This document shows positions 14,643 to 21,851 of a DNA stretch of 22,694 nucleotides, in pieces. Position 1 is the first letter of the stretch. Every line of letters starts with the position of its first letter. The DNA comes from CAYOFK01 sp964403185. Lineage in GTDB: Bacteria; Bacteroidota; Bacteroidia; Bacteroidales; VadinHA17. A model generated the notes under the pieces. The model was not told the DNA's origin and did not search any database. It saw only the letters and a list, made by a program, of their open reading frames with translations. The position numbers and the translations under genes were made by a program. The stretch is from the NCBI GenBank assembly GCA_964403185.1, contig CAYOFK010000026.1, positions 1-22,694 of the forward strand. The letters are read 5' to 3'.

Positions 14643-15552
14643 AAAATTATTTGTTCCGGGGGCCATAGGTTCCCTGCTGACTGTGTTAATCATGACACCA
14701 TCCTGCCGGTCCGCCGGGGATCTGTCTGATGCATACGGAAATTTTGAAGCAACCTCTGTATTTATTTCACCTGATGTGCCGGGCAAACTTCTCCGGTTTG
14801 TTGTGGCCGAGGGGGAATATATCGACAGCGGCACCCTTGTGGCCATTGTGGATACCATGGGGTTCTATCTGAAATTGTGTGACCTGCATGCTCAGAAAAA
14901 TGCAGTTGAATCCAGGATCCTGAATCTTTCGGCCCGGTCGGCTACGCTTTCGGAGCAACTGAATACGCTTGACGTTGAGTTTAAGAGAGCACGAAGATTG
15001 TTTGAAGATGGGGCTGTCACAGAACAATTGATGGATGAGTTGAAGGGCAAAAAAAAGGTCTTGTTAAGTCAAATTTCAGCCGTTGAAATTCAGAAAATAT
15101 CCATCAAAAGTGAGATCTCCGTCCTGGAACAAAAAGAATTACAAATGAGAGATCAGTTTGAGCGTTGTTTTATCAGGAATCCGGTTTCCGGAACGGTTCT
15201 GGAAAAATATGCCGAACAATATGAAATGTCCATGGCAGGCAAGCCTCTTTATAAAATCGCGGACCTTTCCACACTTGAACTGAAAGTGTATGCAGCAGGA
15301 ACCGACTTACAAAGAATAAAAATAGGAGAAACAGTCAGGGTGTTTGTGGACCGGGATGAACAGACAAACTCGGAAATTGAAGGAATTGTTAGCTGGGTAT
15401 CTTCACAAGCTGAGTTCACTCCAAAGATCATTCAGACCAAAGAGGAACGGGTGCATCTTGTTTATGCAGTAAAAATTCTGGTTGAAAATGACGGCAGCCT
15501 GAAGATTGGCATGCCGGGAGAAGTAGTTTTTCCTGAACTGAATGCTGAATGA
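14629..15552 (+). CDS. HlyD-like periplasmic adaptor (membrane fusion protein)
   Basis: 307 aa. It bridges the inner-membrane ABC exporter and the outer-membrane channel. A hydrophobic N-terminus ends in a possible lipobox, MTPSC with Cys26; Pro at -2 is atypical, so lipidation is uncertain. A lipoyl half-motif follows (PDVPGKLLRFVVAEGEYIDSGTLVAIV, about 49-75). A long coiled-coil hairpin spans about 80-180, then the second lipoyl half FIRNPVSGTVLEKYAEQYE, then the beta-barrel region LSTLELKVYAAGTDLQRIKIGETVRVFVD. This order is the same as in YbhG/HlyD-type adaptors. It overlaps tolC by 14 bp and the first ATPase by 4 bp (ATGA), so these cistrons are tightly coupled. The substrate is unknown. 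Confidence 0.9.
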   Translation: MTIYKKLFVPGAIGSLLTVLIMTPSCRSAGDLSDAYGNFEATSVFISPDVPGKLLRFVVAEGEYIDSGTLVAIVDTMGFYLKLCDLHAQKNAVESRILNLSARSATLSEQLNTLDVEFKRARRLFEDGAVTEQLMDELKGKKKVLLSQISAVEIQKISIKSEISVLEQKELQMRDQFERCFIRNPVSGTVLEKYAEQYEMSMAGKPLYKIADLSTLELKVYAAGTDLQRIKIGETVRVFVDRDEQTNSEIEGIVSWVSSQAEFTPKIIQTKEERVHLVYAVKILVENDGSLKIGMPGEVVFPELNAE

Positions 15553-16469
15553 ATATGATAGATATACGGGATGTTTCCAGAAAATTCGGCAATGTAACCG
15601 CTGTTGATCATGTCAGTTTAAAAATTGACAGGTCAGAGATCTTTGGAGTCATTGGTCCCGACGGTGCAGGAAAAACCACCCTTTTCAGAATGATCACTTC
15701 ACTTTTGCTTCCGGATGAGGGAGACCTGTTTGTTAATGGCCTGGATGTCAGGAAAGACTACAGATCCATACGCAGGATCACCGGATATATGCCCGGCAGG
15801 TTTTCTTTGTATCACGATCTTACGGTGGAAGAAAATCTTCAGTTTTATGCCACAGTTTTCGGGACTACTGTGAAGGAACATCACGATCTTATTAAAGATG
15901 TTTATTCCCATATTGAACCCTTTAAAAACAGGCAGGCAGGGAAGCTCTCCGGAGGGATGAAACAAAAACTGGCTCTTTCATGTGCGCTGATCCACCGTCC
16001 TGTGATCCTGATATTGGATGAACCCACAACCGGAGTTGATGCAGTATCCAGAAAAGAATTCTGGGAAATGCTGAACAGGATCAAAAAGGAAGGGATCACC
16101 ATACTTGTATCCACACCATACATGGACGAAGCAACACAATGCGACAGGGTTGCCTTTATGCAAAAAGGTAAAATATTAACTGTGAACCCGCCCGGTGAGA
16201 TCGTTAAAAGCTATAAAAGAACCATTGTGGCAGCCCGGTCAGGCGATATGTACCGCCTGGTAACGGATTTGCGCTCCCATTATGATGCATATTCATCTTT
16301 ATTGTTTGGCCACGAAGTTCATTATACATCAAAAAGCGGGGATGCCGACCTTGATTCCCTGAGATCTTTTCTGAACGATAAAGGTCATGAGAATGTTGAA
16401 CTGAGGACAGTGGATCCCATTATTGAAGATACTTTCCTGGATCTTATGAAAAGCAATTCTGAAACATAA
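15549..16469 (+). CDS. ABC transporter ATPase 1 (canonical signature, degenerate Q- and H-loops)
   Basis: 306 aa. It powers the adjacent ABC-2 permeases. Walker A is GPDGAGKTT (36-44), the signature LSGGMKQ begins at 133, and Walker B is LILDEP with D157 and E158. The Q-loop reads YMPGRFSLY with Gly83 where Gln is expected, and the switch loop reads STPYMDEA with Pro190 where His is expected, so its own ATP site should hydrolyse poorly. Residues about 215-306 form a C-terminal extension. It corresponds to the first half of the fused double ATPase YbhF. It starts by 4-bp overlap with the adaptor gene and is followed 70 bp later by the second ATPase. Confidence 0.92.
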   Translation: MNMIDIRDVSRKFGNVTAVDHVSLKIDRSEIFGVIGPDGAGKTTLFRMITSLLLPDEGDLFVNGLDVRKDYRSIRRITGYMPGRFSLYHDLTVEENLQFYATVFGTTVKEHHDLIKDVYSHIEPFKNRQAGKLSGGMKQKLALSCALIHRPVILILDEPTTGVDAVSRKEFWEMLNRIKKEGITILVSTPYMDEATQCDRVAFMQKGKILTVNPPGEIVKSYKRTIVAARSGDMYRLVTDLRSHYDAYSSLLFGHEVHYTSKSGDADLDSLRSFLNDKGHENVELRTVDPIIEDTFLDLMKSNSET

Positions 16470-16539
16470 GTCAGGAAAGGGATGAATCATGGTTTGTGAG
16501 ATGACTCTGATGTTTTTAATACCTTAACATATTATGTAA

Positions 16540-17268
16540 ATGACGCCAAAAGAATCAGTAATAAGTGTTTGCGATCTCACAAAAAAGTTTGGCAGTTTTG
16601 TTGCCAATGACACCCTGAATTTCGAAGTATACAAAGGGGAGATCTTTGGTTTTCTTGGGGCCAACGGAGCCGGAAAAACAACGGCCATTAAGATTCTCTG
16701 TGGTTTGTCGTATCCGACTAGCGGCAGTGTCAGGGTTGCTGGTTGTGATGTGTACACCGAATCGGAGAAACTTAAGAAAAATATCGGGTACATGAGCCAG
16801 AAGTTCACTCTGTATGAAGATCTTACAATTTCTGAAAACATCCGGTTTTATGGCGGCATTTACGGATTGTCCCGGAACAGGATCAAAGAGAAAAGCAAAG
16901 AACTTATATCAAAGTTTGATCTTGAAAAGGAGAAACAAAGAACCATTGCCCAGATCCCCCTTGGGTGGAAACAAAAGCTTGCATTTTCAATTGCCATTTT
17001 ACATGAGCCCAGGATTGTATTTTTGGATGAACCCACAGGGGGTGTGGACCCGGTTACCAGGCGACAGTTTTGGGAATTGATCTATGAAGCATCAGGGCGG
17101 GGCATGACCGTATTTGTAACTACACACTATATGGATGAGGCGGAGTATTGCGACCGTGTAAGCATTATGGATGAAGGAAAGATTGTTGCGCTGGACACCC
17201 CTGAAAATCTGAAAGCAGGGTATGGGGCAGCCAATATGGATGAAGTCTTTGTGAAGATCGCACGATAG
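16540..17268 (+). CDS. ABC transporter ATPase 2 (canonical Walker/Q/H, degenerate signature)
   Basis: 242 aa, a single compact nucleotide-binding domain. Walker A is GANGAGKTT (40-48), the Q-loop is YMSQKFTLYEDL with Gln87, Walker B is VFLDEPTGG with D163 and E164, and the switch His196 is present in TTHYMDEAEYCDR. The signature is changed to IPLGWKQ (139-145), lacking the LSGG serine. It should pair with ATPase 1, whose intact LSGG would complete the functional site. It corresponds to the second half of YbhF-type fused ATPases. The ATG at 16540 has no Shine-Dalgarno sequence. The 70-bp gap before it holds nothing recognisable. Confidence 0.92.
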   Translation: MTPKESVISVCDLTKKFGSFVANDTLNFEVYKGEIFGFLGANGAGKTTAIKILCGLSYPTSGSVRVAGCDVYTESEKLKKNIGYMSQKFTLYEDLTISENIRFYGGIYGLSRNRIKEKSKELISKFDLEKEKQRTIAQIPLGWKQKLAFSIAILHEPRIVFLDEPTGGVDPVTRRQFWELIYEASGRGMTVFVTTHYMDEAEYCDRVSIMDEGKIVALDTPENLKAGYGAANMDEVFVKIAR

Positions 17269-17283
17269 AAATAAGCACTCAAA

Positions 17284-17289
17284 AAGGAG
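17284..17289 (+). promoter_or_regulatory. Shine-Dalgarno sequence of the first permease gene
   Basis: AAGGAG lies 4 nt before the ATG at 17294. It is one of only three Shine-Dalgarno sequences I see in the window; the spacing is somewhat short. It fixes the permease start. Confidence 0.6.
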
Positions 17290-17293
17290 TTTA

Positions 17294-18400
17294 ATGAAGA
17301 GCTTTCTTGGTTTTATTAGAAAAGAGTTCCTGCATATCTTTCGAGATTTCAGGACCATGCTTCTTTTATTTGGGATGCCCGTAGCTCAAATTCTGATCTT
17401 TGGTTATGTCGTTACAAATGAAGTTAAAGACATACCAATAGCCATTGTTGACCATTCAAATGACGAAGTTACCAGAGAACTCACTTCCAAACTCATTTCA
17501 TCCGGATACTTCAGGCTTGTAAAAACCCTGCATGGTGAACCGGAGATTGAATCCATGTTTACAAGCGGTGAAGTTAAAGAAGTTCTGATATTTGAATCCG
17601 GGTTCTCAAAGAAACTTGAAACGGAGGGCCGGGCTTCTGTTCAAATACTGGCTGATGCTTCAGATCCGAATATTGCCAATCTGATTGTCCATTATACCGG
17701 GGGGATCATGACCGATTACATTCGTAAGAAAGCCGTGGCTTCCGGTACCGGGGGACTGATCATTCCGGAGGTGCGTATGATGTTTAACCAGAGCATGAAG
17801 GGGGTGTATATGTTTGTTCCCGGCACCATGGCTTTGGTACTCATGTTGATCTCCGCCATGATGACCTCTATTTCCATTGTCCGTGAAAAGGAACTCGGCA
17901 CCATGGAAGTACTGATGATCACTCCTGTGAAACCGGCACAGATCATTGTTGGCAAAGTCATACCCTATATTGTTTTAAGTTTTATAAATGCCGTCCTGAT
18001 CATTGCCCTGGGATTTCTTGTATTTGGTCTTCCGGTGCGCGGAAGCCTCCTTTTGCTGCTTGCAGAAAGCCTGCTGTTCATTTCGCTGGCTTTGTCCATT
18101 GGCATCCTGATATCCACTGTGGCAAAGACACAGCAAGTAGCGATGTTTATCAGCTTGTTTGCCTTGATGTTGCCTACTATGCTTCTTTCAGGCTTTATAT
18201 TTCCTGTTGAAAACATGCCACTGGTACTGCAATGGCTCACCCACATCATGCCGCCGAAATACTTTATCATCATCATAAAAAACATCATGATCAAAGGTGA
18301 AGGATTTCTTTATGTCTGGAAAGAGACCCTGATATTGATTTCAATGACCGTATTTTTTCTGGTGGTTGCCATAAAAAAATTTAAGGTAAGACTGCAGTGA
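17294..18400 (+). CDS. ABC-2 type permease (YbhS/YbhR-like), first of pair
   Basis: 368 aa. The ABC-2 layout is clear: a cytoplasmic amphipathic start (FIRKEFLHIFRDFRTM), transmembrane helix 1 at about 21-41, a large extracytoplasmic domain (about 42-170), and five further helices between about 175 and 362. The coupling motif VREKELGTMEVLMITPVKPAQIIVGK lies between helices 2 and 3, and the LSGFIFPVENMP turn is typical of the family. It would pair with the next gene product to form the export channel. It starts 25 bp after ATPase 2 and ends 16 bp before the second permease. Confidence 0.92.
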   Translation: MKSFLGFIRKEFLHIFRDFRTMLLLFGMPVAQILIFGYVVTNEVKDIPIAIVDHSNDEVTRELTSKLISSGYFRLVKTLHGEPEIESMFTSGEVKEVLIFESGFSKKLETEGRASVQILADASDPNIANLIVHYTGGIMTDYIRKKAVASGTGGLIIPEVRMMFNQSMKGVYMFVPGTMALVLMLISAMMTSISIVREKELGTMEVLMITPVKPAQIIVGKVIPYIVLSFINAVLIIALGFLVFGLPVRGSLLLLLAESLLFISLALSIGILISTVAKTQQVAMFISLFALMLPTMLLSGFIFPVENMPLVLQWLTHIMPPKYFIIIIKNIMIKGEGFLYVWKETLILISMTVFFLVVAIKKFKVRLQ

Positions 18401-18416
18401 ATCATTTCAAAACACC

Positions 18417-19535
18417 ATGAGGACCATCATCTATATAGTGCAGAAAGAATTCATCCAGGTGCTCCGGAACAGGGTGATGCTTCCAATGATCATTGTGGTA
18501 CCAATTATCCAATTGCTTGTTCTTATTTATGCGGCCACAATGGAGATGAAGAGCATTGACATGTTCATTGTTGACAAAGACCTTACATTAACATCGCGTG
18601 CATTGGTAAACAAGTTTGAAGGGTCGCCATTTTTTGTCATTTCGGGCCGTTCGTTTTCAATACAAGAGGCAGAGGAAGCCCTGAAAAGAGACCGGTCGGA
18701 TGTAATACTTCACATACCTCATGGATTTGGGGCCAGTCTGCCGGATGGGGGGTCTCCGGAATTGCAGGTGCTTATTAATGCCATTAATGGTATGAAAGCC
18801 GGCTTAATAAATGCCTATACGCTGAATATAATAAATGATTTTAACCGTGAGATCCGTTCTGAGTTGCCGCAAACCCTTCCCGGCAATGATCTGCAGATCG
18901 TGGAGACGGATTACCGTTACTGGTTTAACCCGGAATTGAATTTTAAACATTTTATGCTGCCGGGCATCCTGGTCATCCTGGTAACACTCATGGGAATGTT
19001 CTTATCCGGGATCAGTCTGGTTCGGGAAAAGGAGTTGGGAACCATCGAACAGATCAATGTATCCCCTGTCCGGAAGATCCTGTTTATCGTCGGAAAACTG
19101 GTTCCATTCTGGATCATTGCCATGTTTGAACTGGCCTTCGGACTGGTGCTGGGGAAATTGTTGTTTGACATACCCATCAGGGGAAGCCTGGTGTTGCTTT
19201 TTGGTTTTTCATCCATATACCTGGTGGTAGTAATGAGTATAGGGTTGTTGTTCTCAACTATGGCGCAAACACAGCAGCAAATTATGTTTCTGTTCTTCTT
19301 TTTCATCATCGTTTTTATACTTATGAGTGGATTATTCACACCCACGGAAAGCATGCCTGTATGGGCCCAAAAGGTAAACATCATTAATCCGCTCGCATAT
19401 TTTATGCGTGTGATCAGAATGATCATGCTGAAAGGTTCGGGATTTAGGGATGTATTCAGAGAAATTGTATCGCTCTCCATTTATGCGGTGGCCGCACTTT
19501 TACTGGCTACCTGGCGCTACCGTAAAACAACCTGA
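18417..19535 (+). CDS. ABC-2 type permease (YbhS/YbhR-like), second of pair
   Basis: 372 aa, the same architecture as the preceding permease: KEFIQVLRNRVMLPMIIVVP leading into helix 1, an extracytoplasmic domain at about 43-175, then five helices. The coupling stretch is VREKELGTIEQINVSPVRK and the turn is MSGLFTPTESMP. The pair are diverged paralogues, as expected for a heterodimeric ABC-2 channel. It is the last gene of the efflux locus; a 183-bp intergenic region with two dyad structures follows. The ATG at 18417 lacks a Shine-Dalgarno sequence. Confidence 0.92.
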   Translation: MRTIIYIVQKEFIQVLRNRVMLPMIIVVPIIQLLVLIYAATMEMKSIDMFIVDKDLTLTSRALVNKFEGSPFFVISGRSFSIQEAEEALKRDRSDVILHIPHGFGASLPDGGSPELQVLINAINGMKAGLINAYTLNIINDFNREIRSELPQTLPGNDLQIVETDYRYWFNPELNFKHFMLPGILVILVTLMGMFLSGISLVREKELGTIEQINVSPVRKILFIVGKLVPFWIIAMFELAFGLVLGKLLFDIPIRGSLVLLFGFSSIYLVVVMSIGLLFSTMAQTQQQIMFLFFFFIIVFILMSGLFTPTESMPVWAQKVNIINPLAYFMRVIRMIMLKGSGFRDVFREIVSLSIYAVAALLLATWRYRKTT

Positions 19536-19582
19536 AAAAATATTTCGTCTAAAACATTTGATAAATAGTAGCTGCCAACTTG

Positions 19583-19598
19583 TCTGCCGGGAGGCAGA
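19583..19598. other. Small perfect hairpin TCTGCC-GGGA-GGCAGA
   Basis: A 6-bp stem with a 4-nt loop, 47 bp after the last permease stop. No T-run follows directly, so it is not a textbook terminator. Its arm GTCTGCC is shared, as reverse complement, with the dyads at 6272-6298 and 11423-11439. Confidence 0.5.
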
Positions 19599-19645
19599 TG
19601 TGCACTCCTTCTGTTCCGGTCCGGCATGACATTTTCTTTTTTCTA

Positions 19646-19688
19646 ATGAATTAACCCGGATTATTCAAAATAATCCGGGTTAATTCAT
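19646..19688. promoter_or_regulatory. 43-bp perfect palindrome (20-bp arms, 3-nt loop) before the PLP-enzyme gene
   Basis: Arms 19646-19665 and 19669-19688 are exact reverse complements around the loop CAA; the core is AACCCGGATTATT with its complement. The last base of the right arm is the first base of a TAAATTTG -7 element (19688-19695), and the ATG follows at 19719. It may be an operator, a terminator for the efflux operon (no T-run follows), or both. Confidence 0.75.
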
Positions 19689-19695
19689 AAATTTG
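19688..19695 (+). promoter_or_regulatory. -7 promoter element for the PLP-enzyme gene
   Basis: TAAATTTG is an exact TAnnTTTG match 23 bp before the ATG. No TTG or TTTG is found at the expected -33 distance, which falls inside the palindrome, so the promoter may be weak or need an activator. Confidence 0.4.
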
Positions 19696-19718
19696 ATAAA
19701 ACCAAAATTCCAAACGCT

Positions 19719-20933
19719 ATGGCATTTAATCCGGCGGTTGAACTTCAAAAAATTATGAATCTCAGTCCCTTTGACGGGGTGAATCCGGTTATTTCTGATT
19801 CGGCTACATTTGCTTTTTCAGGTTCTGAACTGATGGCAGATACCTTTGAGGGGAAAACGGAAGGCTGTTTTCTTTACAGCAGGCACTGGAATCCAACAAA
19901 TCATAAGCTGGCCGATGCTTTAACAGCGATGGAAGGCGCAGAGGCCGGTTGGGTCACGGCGTCCGGTATGGCAGCCATAACCTCTACCATATTTCAGATA
20001 TGCAATACGGGCGATCACATCGTTTCAAGCAGGACCGCTTATGGCGGAACCTTTGCATTTTTCAGCAAGTATCTGCCCGTGAAATTCGGGATAGAAGTCA
20101 CCTTTGTGGACATCACAAACCTGGAAGAGGTTAAAAAGGCTGTGCGGCCCAATACCAGGATCATCTATACGGAATCCATGACCAATCCCTTGCTGGCCAT
20201 TTCAGACCTGCCATCCCTTTCGAAGATAGCGCATGATCATGATTGCAAGCTGGTTGTAGACAACACCTTCACACCCATGATCTTCTCTCCGTTAAAACTT
20301 GGGGCAGACATTGTGGTTTATAGTATGACAAAATTTATAAACGGTAAGAACGACTGTTTGGCCGGTGCCATCTGTGGTCCGGAAACGTTTATTAATGAAT
20401 TGATTGATGTGAATACCGGAACGGCCATGTTATTGGGTCCGGTACTGGATTCCATGCGGGGCGCCTCCATATTAAAGGCTTTGTACACCCTTCATGTCAG
20501 ATTGCAAAAGCACAGTTTCAATGCGATGTATCTGGCAGAAAGAATGAAAGAGGCCGGTTTAAAGGTGACCTATGCGGGTTTGCCAGACCATCCCGGCCAC
20601 GAATTGATGACCCGGACCATGAATGCCCTGTTCGGATATGGCGGAATGATTGCCATTGACCTTGAGACCTCAGAAAAAGCAAACCATATGATGGTGTCCA
20701 TGCAGGATAAAGGCGTAGGATACCTGGCTGTGAGCCTTGGATATTTTAAAACTTTGTTCAGTAACTCCGGAACCAGCACATCTTCGGAAATCCCCTTAGA
20801 TGAGCAAAAAAGAATGGGATTGTCTGAAGGCCTCATCCGGTTTTCTGTCGGGCTTGATATGGATATTGAACATACCTGGGAACTGATAGAAAGCAGCCTT
20901 AAAGAGACAAAAATTCTTCAGTCAAAAGGCTAA
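19719..20933 (+). CDS. Cys/Met-metabolism PLP-dependent enzyme (methionine gamma-lyase/cystathionine lyase family)
   Basis: 404 aa, normal length. The fold-type I transsulfuration family is shown by YSRHWNPTN (Y53 and R55, phosphate contacts from the neighbouring subunit), SGMAAITST, AYGGTFAFF, VVDNTFTP (D181, pyridine nitrogen) and SMTKFINGKND with the PLP lysine K205. The family includes methionine gamma-lyase, cystathionine beta- and gamma-lyases and O-acetylhomoserine sulfhydrylases. The catalytic cysteine usual in classical methionine gamma-lyases (YGCTFAF) is Gly here, so the exact reaction is not settled. The C-terminal motif SNSGTSTSSEIP is of the substrate-binding type found in this family. 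It is separated from the efflux operon by a large palindrome and has its own -7 element. No methionine-cycle gene is adjacent. Confidence 0.9.
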   Translation: MAFNPAVELQKIMNLSPFDGVNPVISDSATFAFSGSELMADTFEGKTEGCFLYSRHWNPTNHKLADALTAMEGAEAGWVTASGMAAITSTIFQICNTGDHIVSSRTAYGGTFAFFSKYLPVKFGIEVTFVDITNLEEVKKAVRPNTRIIYTESMTNPLLAISDLPSLSKIAHDHDCKLVVDNTFTPMIFSPLKLGADIVVYSMTKFINGKNDCLAGAICGPETFINELIDVNTGTAMLLGPVLDSMRGASILKALYTLHVRLQKHSFNAMYLAERMKEAGLKVTYAGLPDHPGHELMTRTMNALFGYGGMIAIDLETSEKANHMMVSMQDKGVGYLAVSLGYFKTLFSNSGTSTSSEIPLDEQKRMGLSEGLIRFSVGLDMDIEHTWELIESSLKETKILQSKG

Positions 20934-20978
20934 ATGTCAAAAGGCCCTGGTAAGGATTATACTTTTCAACTTTTTGAC
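20921..20978. repeat. Short direct and inverted repeats at the convergent PLP-enzyme/TlpA junction
   Basis: GTCAAAAGGC occurs at 20921-20930, inside the last codons of the PLP-enzyme gene, and again at 20936-20945 just after its stop. The second copy can pair with TTTTGAC at 20972-20978 (7 bp, long loop). This may assist termination between the convergent genes, but the stem is weak. Confidence 0.3.
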
Positions 20979-21011
20979 CCTGTGGCTCCTGTTTTCAGGC
21001 TACTCAGGCAA

Positions 21012-21614
21012 TCAGGGCAGATGGCTGTCCAACAGATCTCTGATCTTTTGTGAATCCCATTTGGCGGCACCCTTTTTCTTCATCAGGACCTTCCCGCCGG
21101 GGCCGACCAGAAAGGTGGTGGGAATGGAGTTGGTTTTAAAGATTTCAGGACTCTGATAATGCTGGATGTACACCGGAAATGTGTACCGGTTCTTGTTAAT
21201 GAATTCTTTAATCTCAGCGGGGTCTTCCTGACTGATCATCACAAAAGCCACCCTGTCTTTATAATCGGCATACAAACGTTCAATACCGGGCATTTCTGCA
21301 ACACATGGCGGACACCAGGTAGCCCAGAAATTCACGAAAATCAACTGGTCCTTAACCTGGTCCAGATAAAACGGATGGCCGTCGGGAGTTGAAAGCGGCC
21401 ATCTGTAGTCAGCATCAGTGAGGCCGGCATCAGCGGGAGAATGAATTCTGAACGGGGCCCTGAGCGTGCTTTTGATGAAAAACGAAGCAATATGCGTTCG
21501 CGTACCGGGAATGAGCATCAGGAGAATTATTACAAATAATAAGGCATCTGTGATCTTTGACCACTTGCTTTTCCTGCTGTAATATTTTTTAATATTCCTG
21601 AGAAACTTTTTCAT
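21012..21614 (-). CDS. TlpA-type membrane-anchored thioredoxin-like protein
   Basis: 200 aa. A basic N-terminus and one hydrophobic helix at about 22-38 anchor it in the inner membrane with the domain in the periplasm. The thioredoxin-like domain (about 70-198) has FVNFWATWCPPCVAEMP with the redox pair C101 and C104, and the cis-proline P165 in SIPTTFLVG. TlpA/ResA-like proteins reduce disulfides in secreted proteins or in cytochrome c biogenesis; the client is unknown here. The ATG overlaps the stop codon of the deformylase remnant by one base (TAATG), so it appears to be translated from the same minus-strand transcript. It ends convergent with the PLP-enzyme gene. Confidence 0.92.
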   Translation of the reverse strand: MKKFLRNIKKYYSRKSKWSKITDALLFVIILLMLIPGTRTHIASFFIKSTLRAPFRIHSPADAGLTDADYRWPLSTPDGHPFYLDQVKDQLIFVNFWATWCPPCVAEMPGIERLYADYKDRVAFVMISQEDPAEIKEFINKNRYTFPVYIQHYQSPEIFKTNSIPTTFLVGPGGKVLMKKKGAAKWDSQKIRDLLDSHLP

Positions 21615-21823
21615 TATTTAAGCCTGCTAAAAGGATTGGGTCGGTATTTAAAGGCATTTTCATCAATGGCCCTGCCTGCTCCATATTTTTCCCTGAAAGC
21701 CATAAGGGTTTCATGAAGTTTATCAATTGTGGATTCCAGGGTATCATGTTCCGGCTCCAAAAGAGGAGTGGATGTTTCGTGTAACCTGGGATCTCCCAGT
21801 AGCAATAAATTATTCAAGCTCAT
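21614..21823 (-). pseudogene. Truncated peptide deformylase remnant (N-terminal part only)
   Basis: 69 codons. Residues 5-53 (NLLLLGDPRLHETSTPLLEP through LHETLMAFREKYGAGRAI) match the start of Pdf2-like peptide deformylases, where the sequence normally continues as AAPQIG. Here it switches to an unrelated 16-residue tail, DENAFKYRPNPFSRLK, and stops. The metal-binding motifs (EGCLS and HE..DH types) are absent, so it cannot deformylate. It lies 28 bp after the DSD1-like gene and overlaps the tlpA start by one base. A deletion or replacement that joined the remnant to tlpA is the simplest reading; a retained small protein is the alternative. A functional deformylase must be encoded elsewhere. 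Confidence 0.65.
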
Positions 21824-21851
21824 TTCTGTAACAAAAACTGAGACAAAGATA

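Noticed and set aside
16540..17268. ATPase 2 as a pseudogene because its LSGG signature is missing
   Set aside because: All other catalytic motifs are intact, and IPLGWKQ-type signatures are typical of the second domain in YbhF-like ATPases; the partner supplies LSGG.
18917..19480. 187-codon open frame on the minus strand inside the second permease
   Set aside because: It is antisense to a well-defined ABC-2 permease; the methionine- and asparagine-rich product looks like complement of hydrophobic codons and has no recognisable domain.
19646..19688. CRISPR repeat or attachment site reading of the large palindrome
   Set aside because: There is only one copy in the window, with no spacers and no integrase or cas gene; a regulatory or terminator role is simpler.
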